NCBI RefSeq assembly: GCF_016652235.1
Contig: NZ_JAEPKU010000001.1
Span: 116,439-180,438 of the forward strand
Source of the DNA: Dysgonomonas sp. Marseille-P4677
GTDB lineage: Bacteria; Bacteroidota; Bacteroidia; Bacteroidales; Dysgonomonadaceae
Length of the DNA: 64,000 bases
Direction of reading: 5' to 3'
A program made the position numbers and the translations under genes. This document shows positions 8,801 through 16,983 of this stretch, one piece after another. How positions within the stretch are numbered: the first letter of the stretch is position 1; each line of letters begins with the position of its first letter. The notes under the pieces are model-generated. The model was given only the letters and a program-made list of their open reading frames with translations, had not been told where the DNA came from and searched no databases.

Positions 8801-9907
8801 GCCGTCACCTTTGGTTCCTATCCATAAAGATTGTTCTTTATCTAAATACAAAGCTCTAGCTGGTTTCTCAATTTTGTTAGTGAATGTATTAAATAATACC
8901 GATTTAATGGAGTATGTATTATTAGAGTACATGTATACCCCTTGTCCATCTGTGCCTATCCAGAGTAAATCTTGATACTTGTCCTTTAGAAGACAAAATA
9001 TTCCGCATTTTATACCAATATCCTCGGCTATATAGTTTTGTTCCTTATCCGGTACGTTCTTCAAACGTAAAAGTCCGTTTGTCTTGAATCCGATGAAAAA
9101 ATCGTTATGATATTTTACAATAGACGTAATCTCTCCATTTTGCTCTATTTTTTGGCTCAGATTAGTAATATAATATTTTTTCTTTTCAATCAGATGGTAT
9201 TCGTAAAGGGTACGAGTATTGTCTATAAAATAGATGACATCGTTCTTGCCCTTTTCGTGCAGGCAATATAGAATACTGTTGTTATGCTCCAGTCGGTGAG
9301 CCAGCGTAAGATGTATGTCTCCATCGTCTCCGATGTTAATTTTATAACTTTGATTATAACTATTTTTTGTGAATATCCATAATAGATTGTCGGAGGTAAT
9401 AGTAATATTTATAATGCTCTCATATACCAACCCTTTCAATACTATTTTTTTGAAAGATTTTGTTGCTTTATGGTAATAGTATATACAGTTATCCTCTTTT
9501 ATAATGAATATATTATTATCTCTGTCTTTTTGAATAAAGTATTGCCCCTTAAATTGATTGAAAGATTCTATAGCTCTTCTTTTCTTGTCAAATCTGTCTA
9601 GCCCATAATTAGTATATACCCATAGTATCCCATTCTCTGCTTCAATAATATTCTCAATAAGATTTCCCGATAGTTTATTTTCATTATTAGTTGGCTTGTA
9701 TACTTGTATGTTTATACCATTGAACATATTTAGCCCGTCACATGAGCCAAACCACATAAACCCATCATTATCTTGGCAGATAGATAATATTGCACTGTTG
9801 GATAAGCCGTCTCTATTCGAAATCTGTCTTAAATTAAATGCATTAATGTTTTCAAAATATATGAAAGGCAAAATAATATACAAGATATAATATAAGGGCT
9901 TTTTCAT
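5858..9907 (-). CDS. hybrid two-component system regulator (HTCS), one-protein sensor kinase/response regulator
   Basis: A 1349-residue inner-membrane regulator. Order: signal peptide or TM (about 1-23); periplasmic two-blade Reg_prop beta-propeller sensor (about 24-690) with repeated DGLSN- and LWIGT-like blades; Y_Y_Y domain; one TM segment just after LPPWYMSWW; dimerisation H-box with His841; HATPase with NAFKYTP and GLGLAICNSM boxes; receiver with phospho-acceptor Asp1144 in IIICDVMMP; C-terminal AraC-type double helix-turn-helix ending in the FSNRATFFRSFSQKFGCTPKEYR region. It probably senses an oligosaccharide and activates the divergent GH76-GH125 genes. I chose the Met at 9907 because it begins the signal peptide and because a start at 9946 would sit on the promoter box. 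The H-box reads HEFCTPL where HE(L/I)RTPL is usual. Confidence 0.93.
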   Translation of the reverse strand: MKKPLYYILYIILPFIYFENINAFNLRQISNRDGLSNSAILSICQDNDGFMWFGSCDGLNMFNGINIQVYKPTNNENKLSGNLIENIIEAENGILWVYTNYGLDRFDKKRRAIESFNQFKGQYFIQKDRDNNIFIIKEDNCIYYYHKATKSFKKIVLKGLVYESIINITITSDNLLWIFTKNSYNQSYKINIGDDGDIHLTLAHRLEHNNSILYCLHEKGKNDVIYFIDNTRTLYEYHLIEKKKYYITNLSQKIEQNGEITSIVKYHNDFFIGFKTNGLLRLKNVPDKEQNYIAEDIGIKCGIFCLLKDKYQDLLWIGTDGQGVYMYSNNTYSIKSVLFNTFTNKIEKPARALYLDKEQSLWIGTKGDGILKFQNYTPDKPLSDIPVKYYTAENSTLKDNSIFTFAKSSRNILWIGGENGINYYSYKDKEIRNIEANVDGVPIKYVHAIHEANDTTLWIATVGTGIVKAKISGSENSPTLKGTNRLTIHGAKGMYNFFFTLYKENETAIWFGNRGYGAIRVDTRDLSTSTLLLDNSGNNQTLNDIFSIVKDSNDNFWFGTSFGLVKHTKNGENVIYNEANGFPNNTIHGILKDSKNNLWLSTNNGIVKFDTENEDFQVYNNLNGLQVTEFSDGASFYDETTATIFFGGINGFVSFTETETPQQEYLPKIYFDNLSIFGKEKNISDFIENRHDRNILNLNYNQNFFSISFTALDYINGNNYSYFYKLDNLGTQWIENGSSNSASFTNLSPGTYTLSIKYKNRLTGNESPAYSITIKILPPWYMSWWAYVIYILAIFACITLLIKTMIEKDRKRKLETLKKIKQQHQEEVYESKLSFFTNIAHEFCTPLTLIYGPCDRILSHSGSDRFVRKYTQLIQRNAERLNDLIQDLIEFRRIETGNKLPQIESLQIAAIVNDISSSFYDLSESNNIEFICNISEPLIWNSDKGFIYTIITNLVSNAFKYTPVDGQIRIDVAIQDGILQIIVCNTGKGIKEKDLNHIFDRYSILDNFENQDVKNNSSRNGLGLAICNSMVKLLGGTIKVNSELNKETEFIVSLPEKEVSIAQNEINNIYPELNRRKDYEPSIELPEYEFDKSKPTILIIDDDIEILWFINEIFANEYNTIPVNKPLEVENILLKMHPDIIICDVMMPAIDGIALAKTIKADKKTAHIPMILVSAKHAVEEQIEGLASGAEMYITKPFNVDYLATSVKHLISRKETLKDYFHSPLSAYDLSEGKMTHKENTKFIQDILDIIEKNITNKKLSAQFIADELNMSPRHLYRKLSEINSDSPTDMIKDSRLHIARNLLINTKLTIDEIIYKSGFSNRATFFRSFSQKFGCTPKEYRDKEISDL

Positions 9908-9943
9908 GACTTTATTTGCTAGTTCCTGAGTATACGAATATGA

Positions 9944-9951
9944 CAAAGATA
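9944..9951 (-). promoter_or_regulatory. promoter -7 box for the HTCS gene
   Basis: TATCTTTG on the minus strand, 37 nt before the chosen ATG. It supports the shorter start at 9907. Confidence 0.5.
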
Positions 9952-10002
9952 TGAAAATAAGTATTAACTCTTGTCTTTAAAAGCCTATTTTGGTGTGTGT
10001 GC

Positions 10003-10032
10003 TGTAGTATATATTTCGGACAATGTAGTCTA
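10003..10032 (+). promoter_or_regulatory. 21-bp-spaced direct repeat, candidate HTCS operator
   Basis: TGTAGTATA (10003-10011) and TGTAGTCTA (10024-10032) match at eight of nine positions and start exactly 21 bp apart, two helical turns. They lie 60-89 bp before the promoter box of the GH76 gene. AraC-type activators, including HTCS output domains, commonly bind such tandem half-sites on one DNA face. Binding is inferred. Confidence 0.5.
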
Positions 10033-10091
10033 GTATTAAGACTTAGCATTGAGATCTATTTTCAATGATTTACTTTTATTCTGAATTAATT

Positions 10092-10099
10092 TAAATTTG
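10092..10099 (+). promoter_or_regulatory. promoter -7 box for the GH76-GH125 operon
   Basis: TAAATTTG fits TAnnTTTG, 40 nt before the GH76 start. No good -33 box is visible, as expected for an activator-dependent promoter. Confidence 0.5.
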
Positions 10100-10139
10100 T
10101 AGTGTTCAATTTTATTATTAGATTTAAACCTTTATAACC

Positions 10140-11330
10140 ATGAATAAAAGATATCTTTTAGTGTTGTTTGTTTGCGCTGTAACCCTCCTGAACTGTACAC
10201 CAAAAGGAGAAGGGAAAAGTATAAATAGTGATCTGGAAAGAGCACATATTACACTTGATTCGTTATACAGTCATTATTCGGTGGCAAATACAAATTTGCT
10301 TCGCGAAAACTATCCGTTCGATGATAAGTATACAGCTTCTTATTTGGCATCGGAAGATCAGAAAAATATACCAAACCAGTATTCTTACTTATGGCCTTAT
10401 TCGGGAACCTTCTCTGCTGTAAATGCAATGTTTGAGACATCCGGAGATAAGCAATATCAAGTTATTTTAGATACAAAAGTTTTGCCGGGTCTGGAAGAAT
10501 ATTTTGATCAGAAAAGAACACCATTTGGATATTCTTCATATATAAATTCAGCACCGGAGTCGGACCGTTTTTATGATGATAATGTCTGGTTGGGAATAGA
10601 CTTTACTGATACATATATGTTAACAAACGACGAGAAATATCTAAATAAGGCAAAACTTATATGGGATTTTGTTGCAAGCGGAATCGATGAGAAGCTTGGA
10701 GGTGGAATATATTGGTGCGAACAGAAAAAAAAATCTAAAAACACATGTTCTAATGCTCCTGGATCGGTCTTTGCATTAAAGCTTTTTATGGCAACTAGAG
10801 ATAGTCTATATTTCGAACAAGGAAAAAACTTATATGAATGGACTAAAAAAGAGTTGCAGGATCCGTCAGATTATCTTTATTTTGATAATGTAAATCTGGA
10901 AGGAAAGATTGGTAAAGCTAAATACCCATACAATAGTGGTCAAATGTTACAAGCTGCCGCTTTGCTGTATAAATTGACAAATAATAAAGAATATCTGACC
11001 GATGCTGAAAATATAGCGAAATCAGGACATGATTATTTCTTTCAAGATTTCACGACTGCTGAAGGGCAATCTTTTAAAATATTAAAAAGAAGCGATGTAT
11101 GGTTTATTGCCGTTATGCTTCGTGGATATATAGAGCTATACAATTTGGATAACAATAAGACATATTTGGATTCTTTTCAGAAAAGCCTTGATTATGCATG
11201 GACACATACCCGCGATAATAATGGCTTGTTTAATGTAGACTGGACCGGAGAACAAAAAGACGATAAAAAATGGTTGCTTACTCAGGCGGCTATGATAGAA
11301 ATGTATGGTCGTATGGCAGGAATAAAGTAA
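10140..11330 (+). CDS. GH76 family endo-alpha-1,6-mannanase-like lipoprotein
   Basis: A 396-residue protein with a lipoprotein signal (LLNC, Cys19), so it is anchored to the outer or inner membrane. It matches GH76, which cleaves the alpha-1,6-mannose backbone of fungal mannan. The catalytic Asp pair is Asp146-Asp147 in FYDDNVWLGIDF, and the (alpha/alpha)6 repeats include PYNSGQMLQAAALLYKLT and KWLLTQAAMIEMYGRMA. Residues after Cys19 (TPKGEGK) are not a strong Bacteroidetes surface-export signal, so periplasmic display is possible. The GH125 gene follows after 40 bp, and the HTCS gene upstream is divergent. GH76 members can also be transglycosidases; the context favours hydrolysis. Confidence 0.88.
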   Translation: MNKRYLLVLFVCAVTLLNCTPKGEGKSINSDLERAHITLDSLYSHYSVANTNLLRENYPFDDKYTASYLASEDQKNIPNQYSYLWPYSGTFSAVNAMFETSGDKQYQVILDTKVLPGLEEYFDQKRTPFGYSSYINSAPESDRFYDDNVWLGIDFTDTYMLTNDEKYLNKAKLIWDFVASGIDEKLGGGIYWCEQKKKSKNTCSNAPGSVFALKLFMATRDSLYFEQGKNLYEWTKKELQDPSDYLYFDNVNLEGKIGKAKYPYNSGQMLQAAALLYKLTNNKEYLTDAENIAKSGHDYFFQDFTTAEGQSFKILKRSDVWFIAVMLRGYIELYNLDNNKTYLDSFQKSLDYAWTHTRDNNGLFNVDWTGEQKDDKKWLLTQAAMIEMYGRMAGIK

Positions 11331-11370
11331 GGGGTAAATAAATTTTAAATAAATATACAAATACTAAGAA

Positions 11371-12840
11371 ATGAGAAAATGTTATGTTAGTGCGTGTGCA
11401 ATGATTGCCGCACTATTGATAGGAGGAAGTGCCAATGCTTCTGAACCAATAGCTTTAGTGCAGGATAATACTGCAATTAGCACGCCGGCTCCCTACAAGA
11501 GTAACCGTCCTGCAATAAAAGATCGTCTTTTTACTTCTAAAGCTGTAGAAAGCGAAATCGTACGTGTAAAGAAACTTCTGACTAATCCTAAACTTGCATG
11601 GATGTTTGAAAACTGTTTCCCTAATACGCTGGATACAACAGTGCGTTACCGTAAAACGGATGGTAAAGACGATACGGTTGTTTATACAGGAGATATCCAC
11701 GCTATGTGGTTGCGCGATTCAGGAGCTCAGGTATGGCCTTATGTACAATTGGCTAATAATGATCCTGAGTTGAAAGCAATGCTTGCCGGAACAATTCGCC
11801 GTCAGTTTAAATGTATCATTATCGATCCTTATGCAAACGCTTTTTTAGATCCGCACGATCCTAATCCGGATCACCAATGGATGTCTGATGGAACTGATAT
11901 GAAATTGGAATTGCATGAACGTAAATGGGAAATCGATTCTCTTTGCTATCCTTTGCGTTTGGCTTATCATTACTGGAAAACTACAGGAGATACTTCCGTA
12001 TTTGATGAAGAGTGGCTACAAGCTATTACATTGATATTACAAACATTCAAAGAGCAACAACGTAAAGATGGTGTTGGCCCGTATAAGTTTTTACGAGTAA
12101 CAGATCGTCAGCTTGATACATTGAATAATGGCGGACTTGGCAACCCTGTAAATCCTGTTGGACTAATTGTTTCTTGCTTCCGTCCTTCGGATGATGCTAC
12201 AACATTCCAATTCCTTGTACCATCTAATCTTTTTGCTGTGACATCTTTGAGGAAAGCAGCCGAGATATTAACAGCAGTAAATAATAAACCGGCTTTGGCT
12301 AAAGAATGTACCGATCTTGCTCAGGAGGTAGAAACTGCATTGAAAAAACATGCAACATTCAATCATCCAAAATATGGTACTATTTATGCGTTCGAAGTAG
12401 ATGGCTTTGGAAATAAATATCTAATGGATGATTCTAATGCACCAAGTTTGCTTTCTTCGGCTTATCTTGGCGATGTAGATGTAAATGATCCTATTTACCA
12501 AAATACACGTAAATTTGTTTGGAGTCAAGATAACCCTTATTTCTTTAAAGGAAAAGCTGGAGAAGGTATTGGAGGACCTCATATTGGTTACGATATGGTA
12601 TGGCCGATGAGTATTATGATGAAAGCTTTCACGAGTCAGGACGATAAAGAGATTCAAGCATGTGTAAAGATGCTGCTTGATACCGATGCTGATACCGGAT
12701 TTATGCACGAATCGTTTCATAAAGACGATCCTAAGAATTTTACACGTTCATGGTTTGCATGGCAAAATACTCTTTTCGGTGAACTTATCCTGAAACTTGT
12801 AAATGAAGGTAAAACAGACCTGTTGAACGAAATTAAATAA
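11371..12840 (+). CDS. GH125 family exo-alpha-1,6-mannosidase
   Basis: A 489-residue protein with an N-terminal signal peptide (about residues 1-23, ending near SANA), placing it in the periplasm. GH125 enzymes are metal-independent inverting exo-mannosidases that remove alpha-1,6-linked mannose. Diagnostic segments are [18 protein letters not shown] (near residue 109), [22 protein letters not shown]-like [15 protein letters not shown], and [12 protein letters not shown], whose Glu447 corresponds to the family catalytic base as I recall it. It would finish the oligosaccharides released by the upstream GH76. A terminator follows at 12867. Confidence 0.93.
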   Translation: MRKCYVSACAMIAALLIGGSANASEPIALVQDNTAISTPAPYKSNRPAIKDRLFTSKAVESEIVRVKKLLTNPKLAWMFENCFPNTLDTTVRYRKTDGKDDTVVYTGDIHAMWLRDSGAQVWPYVQLANNDPELKAMLAGTIRRQFKCIIIDPYANAFLDPHDPNPDHQWMSDGTDMKLELHERKWEIDSLCYPLRLAYHYWKTTGDTSVFDEEWLQAITLILQTFKEQQRKDGVGPYKFLRVTDRQLDTLNNGGLGNPVNPVGLIVSCFRPSDDATTFQFLVPSNLFAVTSLRKAAEILTAVNNKPALAKECTDLAQEVETALKKHATFNHPKYGTIYAFEVDGFGNKYLMDDSNAPSLLSSAYLGDVDVNDPIYQNTRKFVWSQDNPYFFKGKAGEGIGGPHIGYDMVWPMSIMMKAFTSQDDKEIQACVKMLLDTDADTGFMHESFHKDDPKNFTRSWFAWQNTLFGELILKLVNEGKTDLLNEIK

Positions 12841-12866
12841 TTACGTTAAGGCTTTATAGTTATTCT

Positions 12867-12908
12867 AAAGAGACTTATATATTGAACTATCGGTATATAA
12901 GTCTTTTT
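12867..12908 (+). terminator. intrinsic terminator after the GH76-GH125 operon
   Basis: AGACTTATATA (12871-12881) pairs with TATATAAGTCT (12894-12904); flanking AAAG/TTTT extends the stem into the T-run. It ends the mannan operon and argues against starting the next gene at an ATG inside this hairpin. Confidence 0.75.
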
Positions 12909-12974
12909 GTTTTGCAGGCTATTAAATCTTTAGTCAGAAACAATCTGAGAAATAAAAACTGCTATCTTTATTGC

Positions 12975-14126
12975 ATGAAATTGTTTGAGAATAACGGGCT
13001 TTTATTGAGGTATCTCTTTATTATCGTCGCTGCAATAATAGTTTGCGGCTCGCTTGTTGTTTCTCATTCTTTGGTGACAGACTTGTCTAAAGAAGAGCGT
13101 AATAAGATTGAAATATGGGCCGAAGCAACCAAGGAGATGGCAAGTAATGTTGAAAACCTGAATATGATCCTTGTTGTTCAGGTGCTTAATAATAACACTA
13201 CAATTCCTGTGATCTTATACGATAAGAAAGATAATTTTTATACATCGAACAATATAGACTTACCCGAAACGAACGAGCAGGACTTTTTGAGAGAAAAGGC
13301 AATTCAATTTGAGAAAAAACATCCTCCAATTATTATAGAGGTCGAAGATTTCGACCAATATGTGTATTATGACGATTCGTATACGTTAAAGCGTTTACAG
13401 TTATATCCTTATGTTCAGTTGGGTGTTCTTCTCCTCTTTATGATAATAGCATTCTTTGCCCTGTTCTCTACTATGAAAATGGAACAGGATCGTTTGTGGG
13501 TAGGGCTTTCAAAAGAAACAGCTCATCAGTTAGGCACACCTATATCTTCCTTGTTGGCATGGCTGGAATATCTCAAATTGAAAGAGGTAGATGCAGCGAT
13601 TGTTTCTGATATGGAAAAAGATGTGAATCGATTACAAATGATAACCGATCGTTTCTCAAAGATAGGTTCTGCACCGGCTCTAGAAGAAAAGGATATTGCA
13701 GATATTATTGTTCAAGCAATAAGTTATCTTGAAAAAAGAATATCTAAAAAAGTGATTTTTGAGTTACAATTACCAGATGTGCCTCTTTATGCAAAAGTGA
13801 GCGAGCCCCTTCTAAGTTGGGTATTTGAGAATTTGACTAAAAATGCTGTGGATGCAATGGGGGGGCAGGGGAAAATAATATATACCTTAGCCGACAAGGG
13901 TAAAGTATTGAGTATTGATATACAAGATACGGGAAAAGGTATTCCCAAATCCAAATTTCGAACAGTTTTTAATCCCGGATATACAACAAAAGCAAGGGGT
14001 TGGGGGCTAGGGTTATCTTTAGCTAAGCGTATTATAGATTCCTACCATAAAGGTCACATATATGTAAAAAGCTCAGTTGTAGGCGTCGGTACAACTTTCT
14101 GTATCGAGCTGAAAAAGGCTAATTGA
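12975..14126 (+). CDS. orphan sensor histidine kinase
   Basis: A 383-residue membrane kinase. TM helices lie near residues 12-34 and 142-165 and enclose a short periplasmic domain. The H-box is SKETAHQLGTPISSLLAW (phospho-acceptor His in AHQLGTP), followed by NLTKNAVDAMGGQG (N-box), DTGKGIPKSKF and GWGLGLSLAKRII (G2 box). HQLGTP-type kinases are common in Bacteroidetes. The upstream frame extends to 12882, but that lies in the preceding terminator, so the Met of MKLFENNGLLLRY is the better start. No response regulator is adjacent; the partner and signal are unknown. Confidence 0.88.
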   Translation: MKLFENNGLLLRYLFIIVAAIIVCGSLVVSHSLVTDLSKEERNKIEIWAEATKEMASNVENLNMILVVQVLNNNTTIPVILYDKKDNFYTSNNIDLPETNEQDFLREKAIQFEKKHPPIIIEVEDFDQYVYYDDSYTLKRLQLYPYVQLGVLLLFMIIAFFALFSTMKMEQDRLWVGLSKETAHQLGTPISSLLAWLEYLKLKEVDAAIVSDMEKDVNRLQMITDRFSKIGSAPALEEKDIADIIVQAISYLEKRISKKVIFELQLPDVPLYAKVSEPLLSWVFENLTKNAVDAMGGQGKIIYTLADKGKVLSIDIQDTGKGIPKSKFRTVFNPGYTTKARGWGLGLSLAKRIIDSYHKGHIYVKSSVVGVGTTFCIELKKAN

Positions 14127-14150
14127 CATATTACTATAAAGTTAATAGGT

Positions 14151-14180
14151 TTTGGAAACCAGATTATTTTCTTATTTTTG
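14151..14180 (+). promoter_or_regulatory. promoter for the MFS/POT transporter gene
   Basis: TTTG at 14151-14154, an 18-nt spacer, then TATTTTTG at 14173-14180; close to the Bacteroidetes consensus and 39 nt before the start. Confidence 0.6.
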
Positions 14181-14219
14181 TAGCTGTTCGTTTAATTTTA
14201 ACAATTCTATAATTTTCTA

Positions 14220-15602
14220 ATGACTAAATTCTCTAAGGCTTTTTGGGTCGCCAATTCTGTCGAATTACTTGAGCGACTGGCTTACTATGCCGTATTTATT
14301 GTAATAACACTTTATTTGTCAAATGTTTGGGGCTTCTCTGATATCGAAGCAGGATTCATATCCGGTATATTCTCGGCTATGCTCTATTTTCTACCAACAT
14401 TTGCAGGTGCATATGCCGATAAAATAGGATTCAGGTCATCCATAATACTTGCTTTCTCATTGCTTACAGTCGGCTATGCTGGACTAGGCGTTTTACCTAC
14501 TTTGCTTCAAAGTGCCGGGCTTGTGAGCTATGATATGACTACCACGTTTACAGGACTGGAATCGAGTTATCTTCGCTGGTCTATTGCTCCCATATTGGTG
14601 CTGATTGTGATTGGTGGAGCTTTTATCAAGGCTGTTATATCGGGAACCGTAGCTCGTGAAACAACATCCGAAAACAGAGCCAGAGGTTACGCTATCTTCT
14701 ATATGATGGTAAATATAGGTGCTTTTACGGGTAAAACAGTTGTTGACCCTTTACGCCGCAGTATGGGAGATGAAGGGCTGGTTTATTTGAATTTCTTTTC
14801 TGCATCGATGACTTTGATCGCTTTGATTGCAGTATTCTTTTTTTATAAGTCTGTAAAGACAGAGGGGAAAGGCAAAAGTTTTGGCGAAATAGGACATGCA
14901 CTCTTAAAAGTGTGTATGAACGGACGTTTGATAGCCTTGATATTAATAATTAGTGGATTCTGGATGATTCAAAGCCAGATGTATGCAACTATGCCCAAGT
15001 ATGTAATACGTATGATAGGCGAGGGGGCTTCTCCCGGATGGTATGCTAATGTAAATCCTCTTGTGGTTTTTGTTTGCGTTAATTTCATAACCTCGTTTAT
15101 GAAAAGACGGACGGCTTTGGCGTCAATGACTATAGGCATGCTTATTATCCCATTTTCGGCATTAGTAATGTCTTTTGGTAATCAAATAGGGGCCGATTAT
15201 ATTCTTGGCATGCATCCTATTGCCTTTATGATGATTGTAGGTATAGCTATGCAGGCTCTGGCTGAGTGTTTTATTTCTCCGAGATTCCTAGAGTATTTCT
15301 CCAAACAGTCTCCTAAAGGAGAGGAGGGTCTTTATCTCGGATTTAGCCATTTACATTCATTTTTTTCTTACCTCTTTGCATTCGGGTTATCAGGGTTCTT
15401 ATTAGAGCGATACTGTCCCGACCCGAAAGGGTTTGCATCACAAACCGAATATGCTGCTGCGACTGTCAATGCTCATTATATTTGGTATGTTTTTGTGGGT
15501 ATTGGGCTTATTTCGGCTGTAGCTTTGGTTATATACGGGCAAGTGGTAAGGAATATAGATAAGAAAAAGGAAAATGAGCTGCTTGATAGTATTGGAGAAT
15601 AA
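14220..15602 (+). CDS. MFS transporter, peptide/POT-like
   Basis: A 460-residue inner-membrane protein with about 12 TM helices. The N-terminus FWVANSVELLERLAYYAVF resembles the E-x-x-E-R opening helix of proton-dependent oligopeptide transporters. The loop after TM2 has GAYADKIGFRSSI, the MFS A-motif, and AFTGKTVVDPLRR follows. Likely imports di- or tripeptides with protons, but substrate assignment in this Bacteroidetes branch is weak. It is monocistronic, with a promoter upstream and a strong terminator downstream. Confidence 0.8.
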   Translation: MTKFSKAFWVANSVELLERLAYYAVFIVITLYLSNVWGFSDIEAGFISGIFSAMLYFLPTFAGAYADKIGFRSSIILAFSLLTVGYAGLGVLPTLLQSAGLVSYDMTTTFTGLESSYLRWSIAPILVLIVIGGAFIKAVISGTVARETTSENRARGYAIFYMMVNIGAFTGKTVVDPLRRSMGDEGLVYLNFFSASMTLIALIAVFFFYKSVKTEGKGKSFGEIGHALLKVCMNGRLIALILIISGFWMIQSQMYATMPKYVIRMIGEGASPGWYANVNPLVVFVCVNFITSFMKRRTALASMTIGMLIIPFSALVMSFGNQIGADYILGMHPIAFMMIVGIAMQALAECFISPRFLEYFSKQSPKGEEGLYLGFSHLHSFFSYLFAFGLSGFLLERYCPDPKGFASQTEYAAATVNAHYIWYVFVGIGLISAVALVIYGQVVRNIDKKKENELLDSIGE

Positions 15603-15621
15603 ACTAAAAATAGAAATAAAT

Positions 15622-15657
15622 AAAAATCCCATAGTAAAAGCTGCTATGGGATTTTTT
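15622..15657 (+). terminator. intrinsic terminator after the transporter
   Basis: AATCCCATAG (15625-15634) pairs with CTATGGGATT (15644-15653), with A-run and T-run on each side. Strong Rho-independent terminator. Confidence 0.88.
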
Positions 15658-15726
15658 GTTTAAAATAATATTTAATAAATGCCATTTTCATCGATTCTTT
15701 TCGACTAACATATAAAAAGCAGATTG

Positions 15727-16218
15727 ATGAAAGTTAAAGTTGATTTGGAAAAAGCATTCGTAGATATGATTCGTAGCAATGAACGCATTATCTATAAAGT
15801 GTGTTCGTTCTATGTTTCCGATGAACTTCTGATGAGTGATTTATATCAAGAGGTTGTATGTAATCTTTGGTCGGCTTATCCTCGCTTCAGAAACGAAAGT
15901 TCAGTTTCGACCTGGATATATAGAATATCTTTGAATACATGTATATCTGGTCTGCGAAAAGATATGCTCAGACCCAAAGGAATATCTGTTTCTTTATTGC
16001 AGAACTCATTGGCAGAGTCGGAAAATACGAATGAAAGAATTAAAGAAATGTATAGGCTTATTCATCAGTTGAAATCAATAGAGCGCGCTATAATTCTACT
16101 TTGGCTCGAAGAGAAGTCGTATCAGGAGATAGCTGATATAACAGGATTATCTGTCAGTAATGTGGCCACAAAGCTGAAACGGTCTAAAGAAAAATTAAAA
16201 CAAATGTCGAATCTTTAA
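15727..16218 (+). CDS. ECF-type RNA polymerase sigma factor
   Basis: A 163-residue sigma-70 family protein with region 2 (YQEVVCNLWSAYPRF, and STWIYRISLNTCI for promoter melting, about residues 40-80) and region 4 (EKSYQEIADITGLSVSNVATKLKRSKEKLK, helix-turn-helix, about 125-160). A TTG directly before the ATG is a less likely start. It is followed 13 bp later by a small membrane protein that is probably its regulator. No TAnnTTTG box is visible upstream, which would fit a gene that directs its own transcription from a different promoter class. Confidence 0.9.
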   Translation: MKVKVDLEKAFVDMIRSNERIIYKVCSFYVSDELLMSDLYQEVVCNLWSAYPRFRNESSVSTWIYRISLNTCISGLRKDMLRPKGISVSLLQNSLAESENTNERIKEMYRLIHQLKSIERAIILLWLEEKSYQEIADITGLSVSNVATKLKRSKEKLKQMSNL

Positions 16219-16231
16219 GATTAAAAAAGAG

Positions 16232-16831
16232 ATGGAAATAAACGAATTAAAAGATACATGGCTGTTATTAGACGACCGGTTAAAAAAGCAGGAGATATTT
16301 AATGAGAATATAATAAAAGAGATGTTGTATACCAAAGCCGATAAATCGTTAAATAAATTGATAAATGCCGAACTGATAGGATTGATTATAGTATTATTGG
16401 TCATACCTGTAATATTGCATTGTATCAACAACAAAATAGATTTGCCTGAATATAATATATTCTTATGGGCGATGATTCCAATATGTATATTATTGATCAT
16501 TTGGCAAGCATTGAAAATTTATAAGCTTACACGGATTGATTTTTTTAAAGCGATAAGTAATAATATCAAGCATACAAATGGCTATAATATATGGATTAAA
16601 AGAGAAAAGATGGTGATGATATTATTTGTACCGATTCTCTTCCTGAGTATTACTTACATATATGCACAGTTAAATTTGAACTACACTTTGAGAGGGCTTA
16701 TGGCATGTATTGGTTTAGTTACTATAATTTTCACTTGCTGGTCATACAAAAAACTATATGACAAAAATATTAAATCGATACTTAAGAGTCTGGATGAATT
16801 GAAAGAGTTGAAAGAAACAGAACAAGAATAA
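16232..16831 (+). CDS. four-helix membrane protein paired with the ECF sigma factor
   Basis: A 199-residue protein. A cytoplasmic, charged N-terminus begins MEINELKDTWLLLDDRLKKQ and is followed by about four TM helices (near residues 47-67, 75-92, 128-147 and 153-170) and a Lys/Glu-rich tail. The NELKDTW start recurs in Bacteroidetes proteins encoded next to ECF sigma factors. I infer an anti-sigma or signalling role from position only; I see no zinc-binding (ZAS) anti-sigma motif. A terminator follows, so the two genes form one unit. Confidence 0.65.
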   Translation: MEINELKDTWLLLDDRLKKQEIFNENIIKEMLYTKADKSLNKLINAELIGLIIVLLVIPVILHCINNKIDLPEYNIFLWAMIPICILLIIWQALKIYKLTRIDFFKAISNNIKHTNGYNIWIKREKMVMILFVPILFLSITYIYAQLNLNYTLRGLMACIGLVTIIFTCWSYKKLYDKNIKSILKSLDELKELKETEQE

Positions 16832-16856
16832 TATATACGATTTGTTGCTTTAGAAT

Positions 16857-16899
16857 TAAGCTACTGGACTCGGTTTAGGGTTCAGTAGCTTATTTTTTT
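16857..16899 (+). terminator. intrinsic terminator after the sigma/partner pair
   Basis: TAAGCTACTG (16857-16866) pairs with CAGTAGCTTA (16883-16892) and is followed by seven T. Inner G-T and G-C pairs lengthen the stem. Confidence 0.88.
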
Positions 16900-16983
16900 G
16901 TTCTGAAAAGATTGATTGTTGAATATATCACGTATTTTTACAAAATAAGTATTAAGCACAAAATACATCGATAATACACAAAC

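Noticed and set aside
12882..12974. A longer N-terminus for the orphan histidine kinase
   Set aside because: The first codons lie in the loop and 3' arm of the terminator at 12867-12908; the shorter start begins right before the first TM helix.
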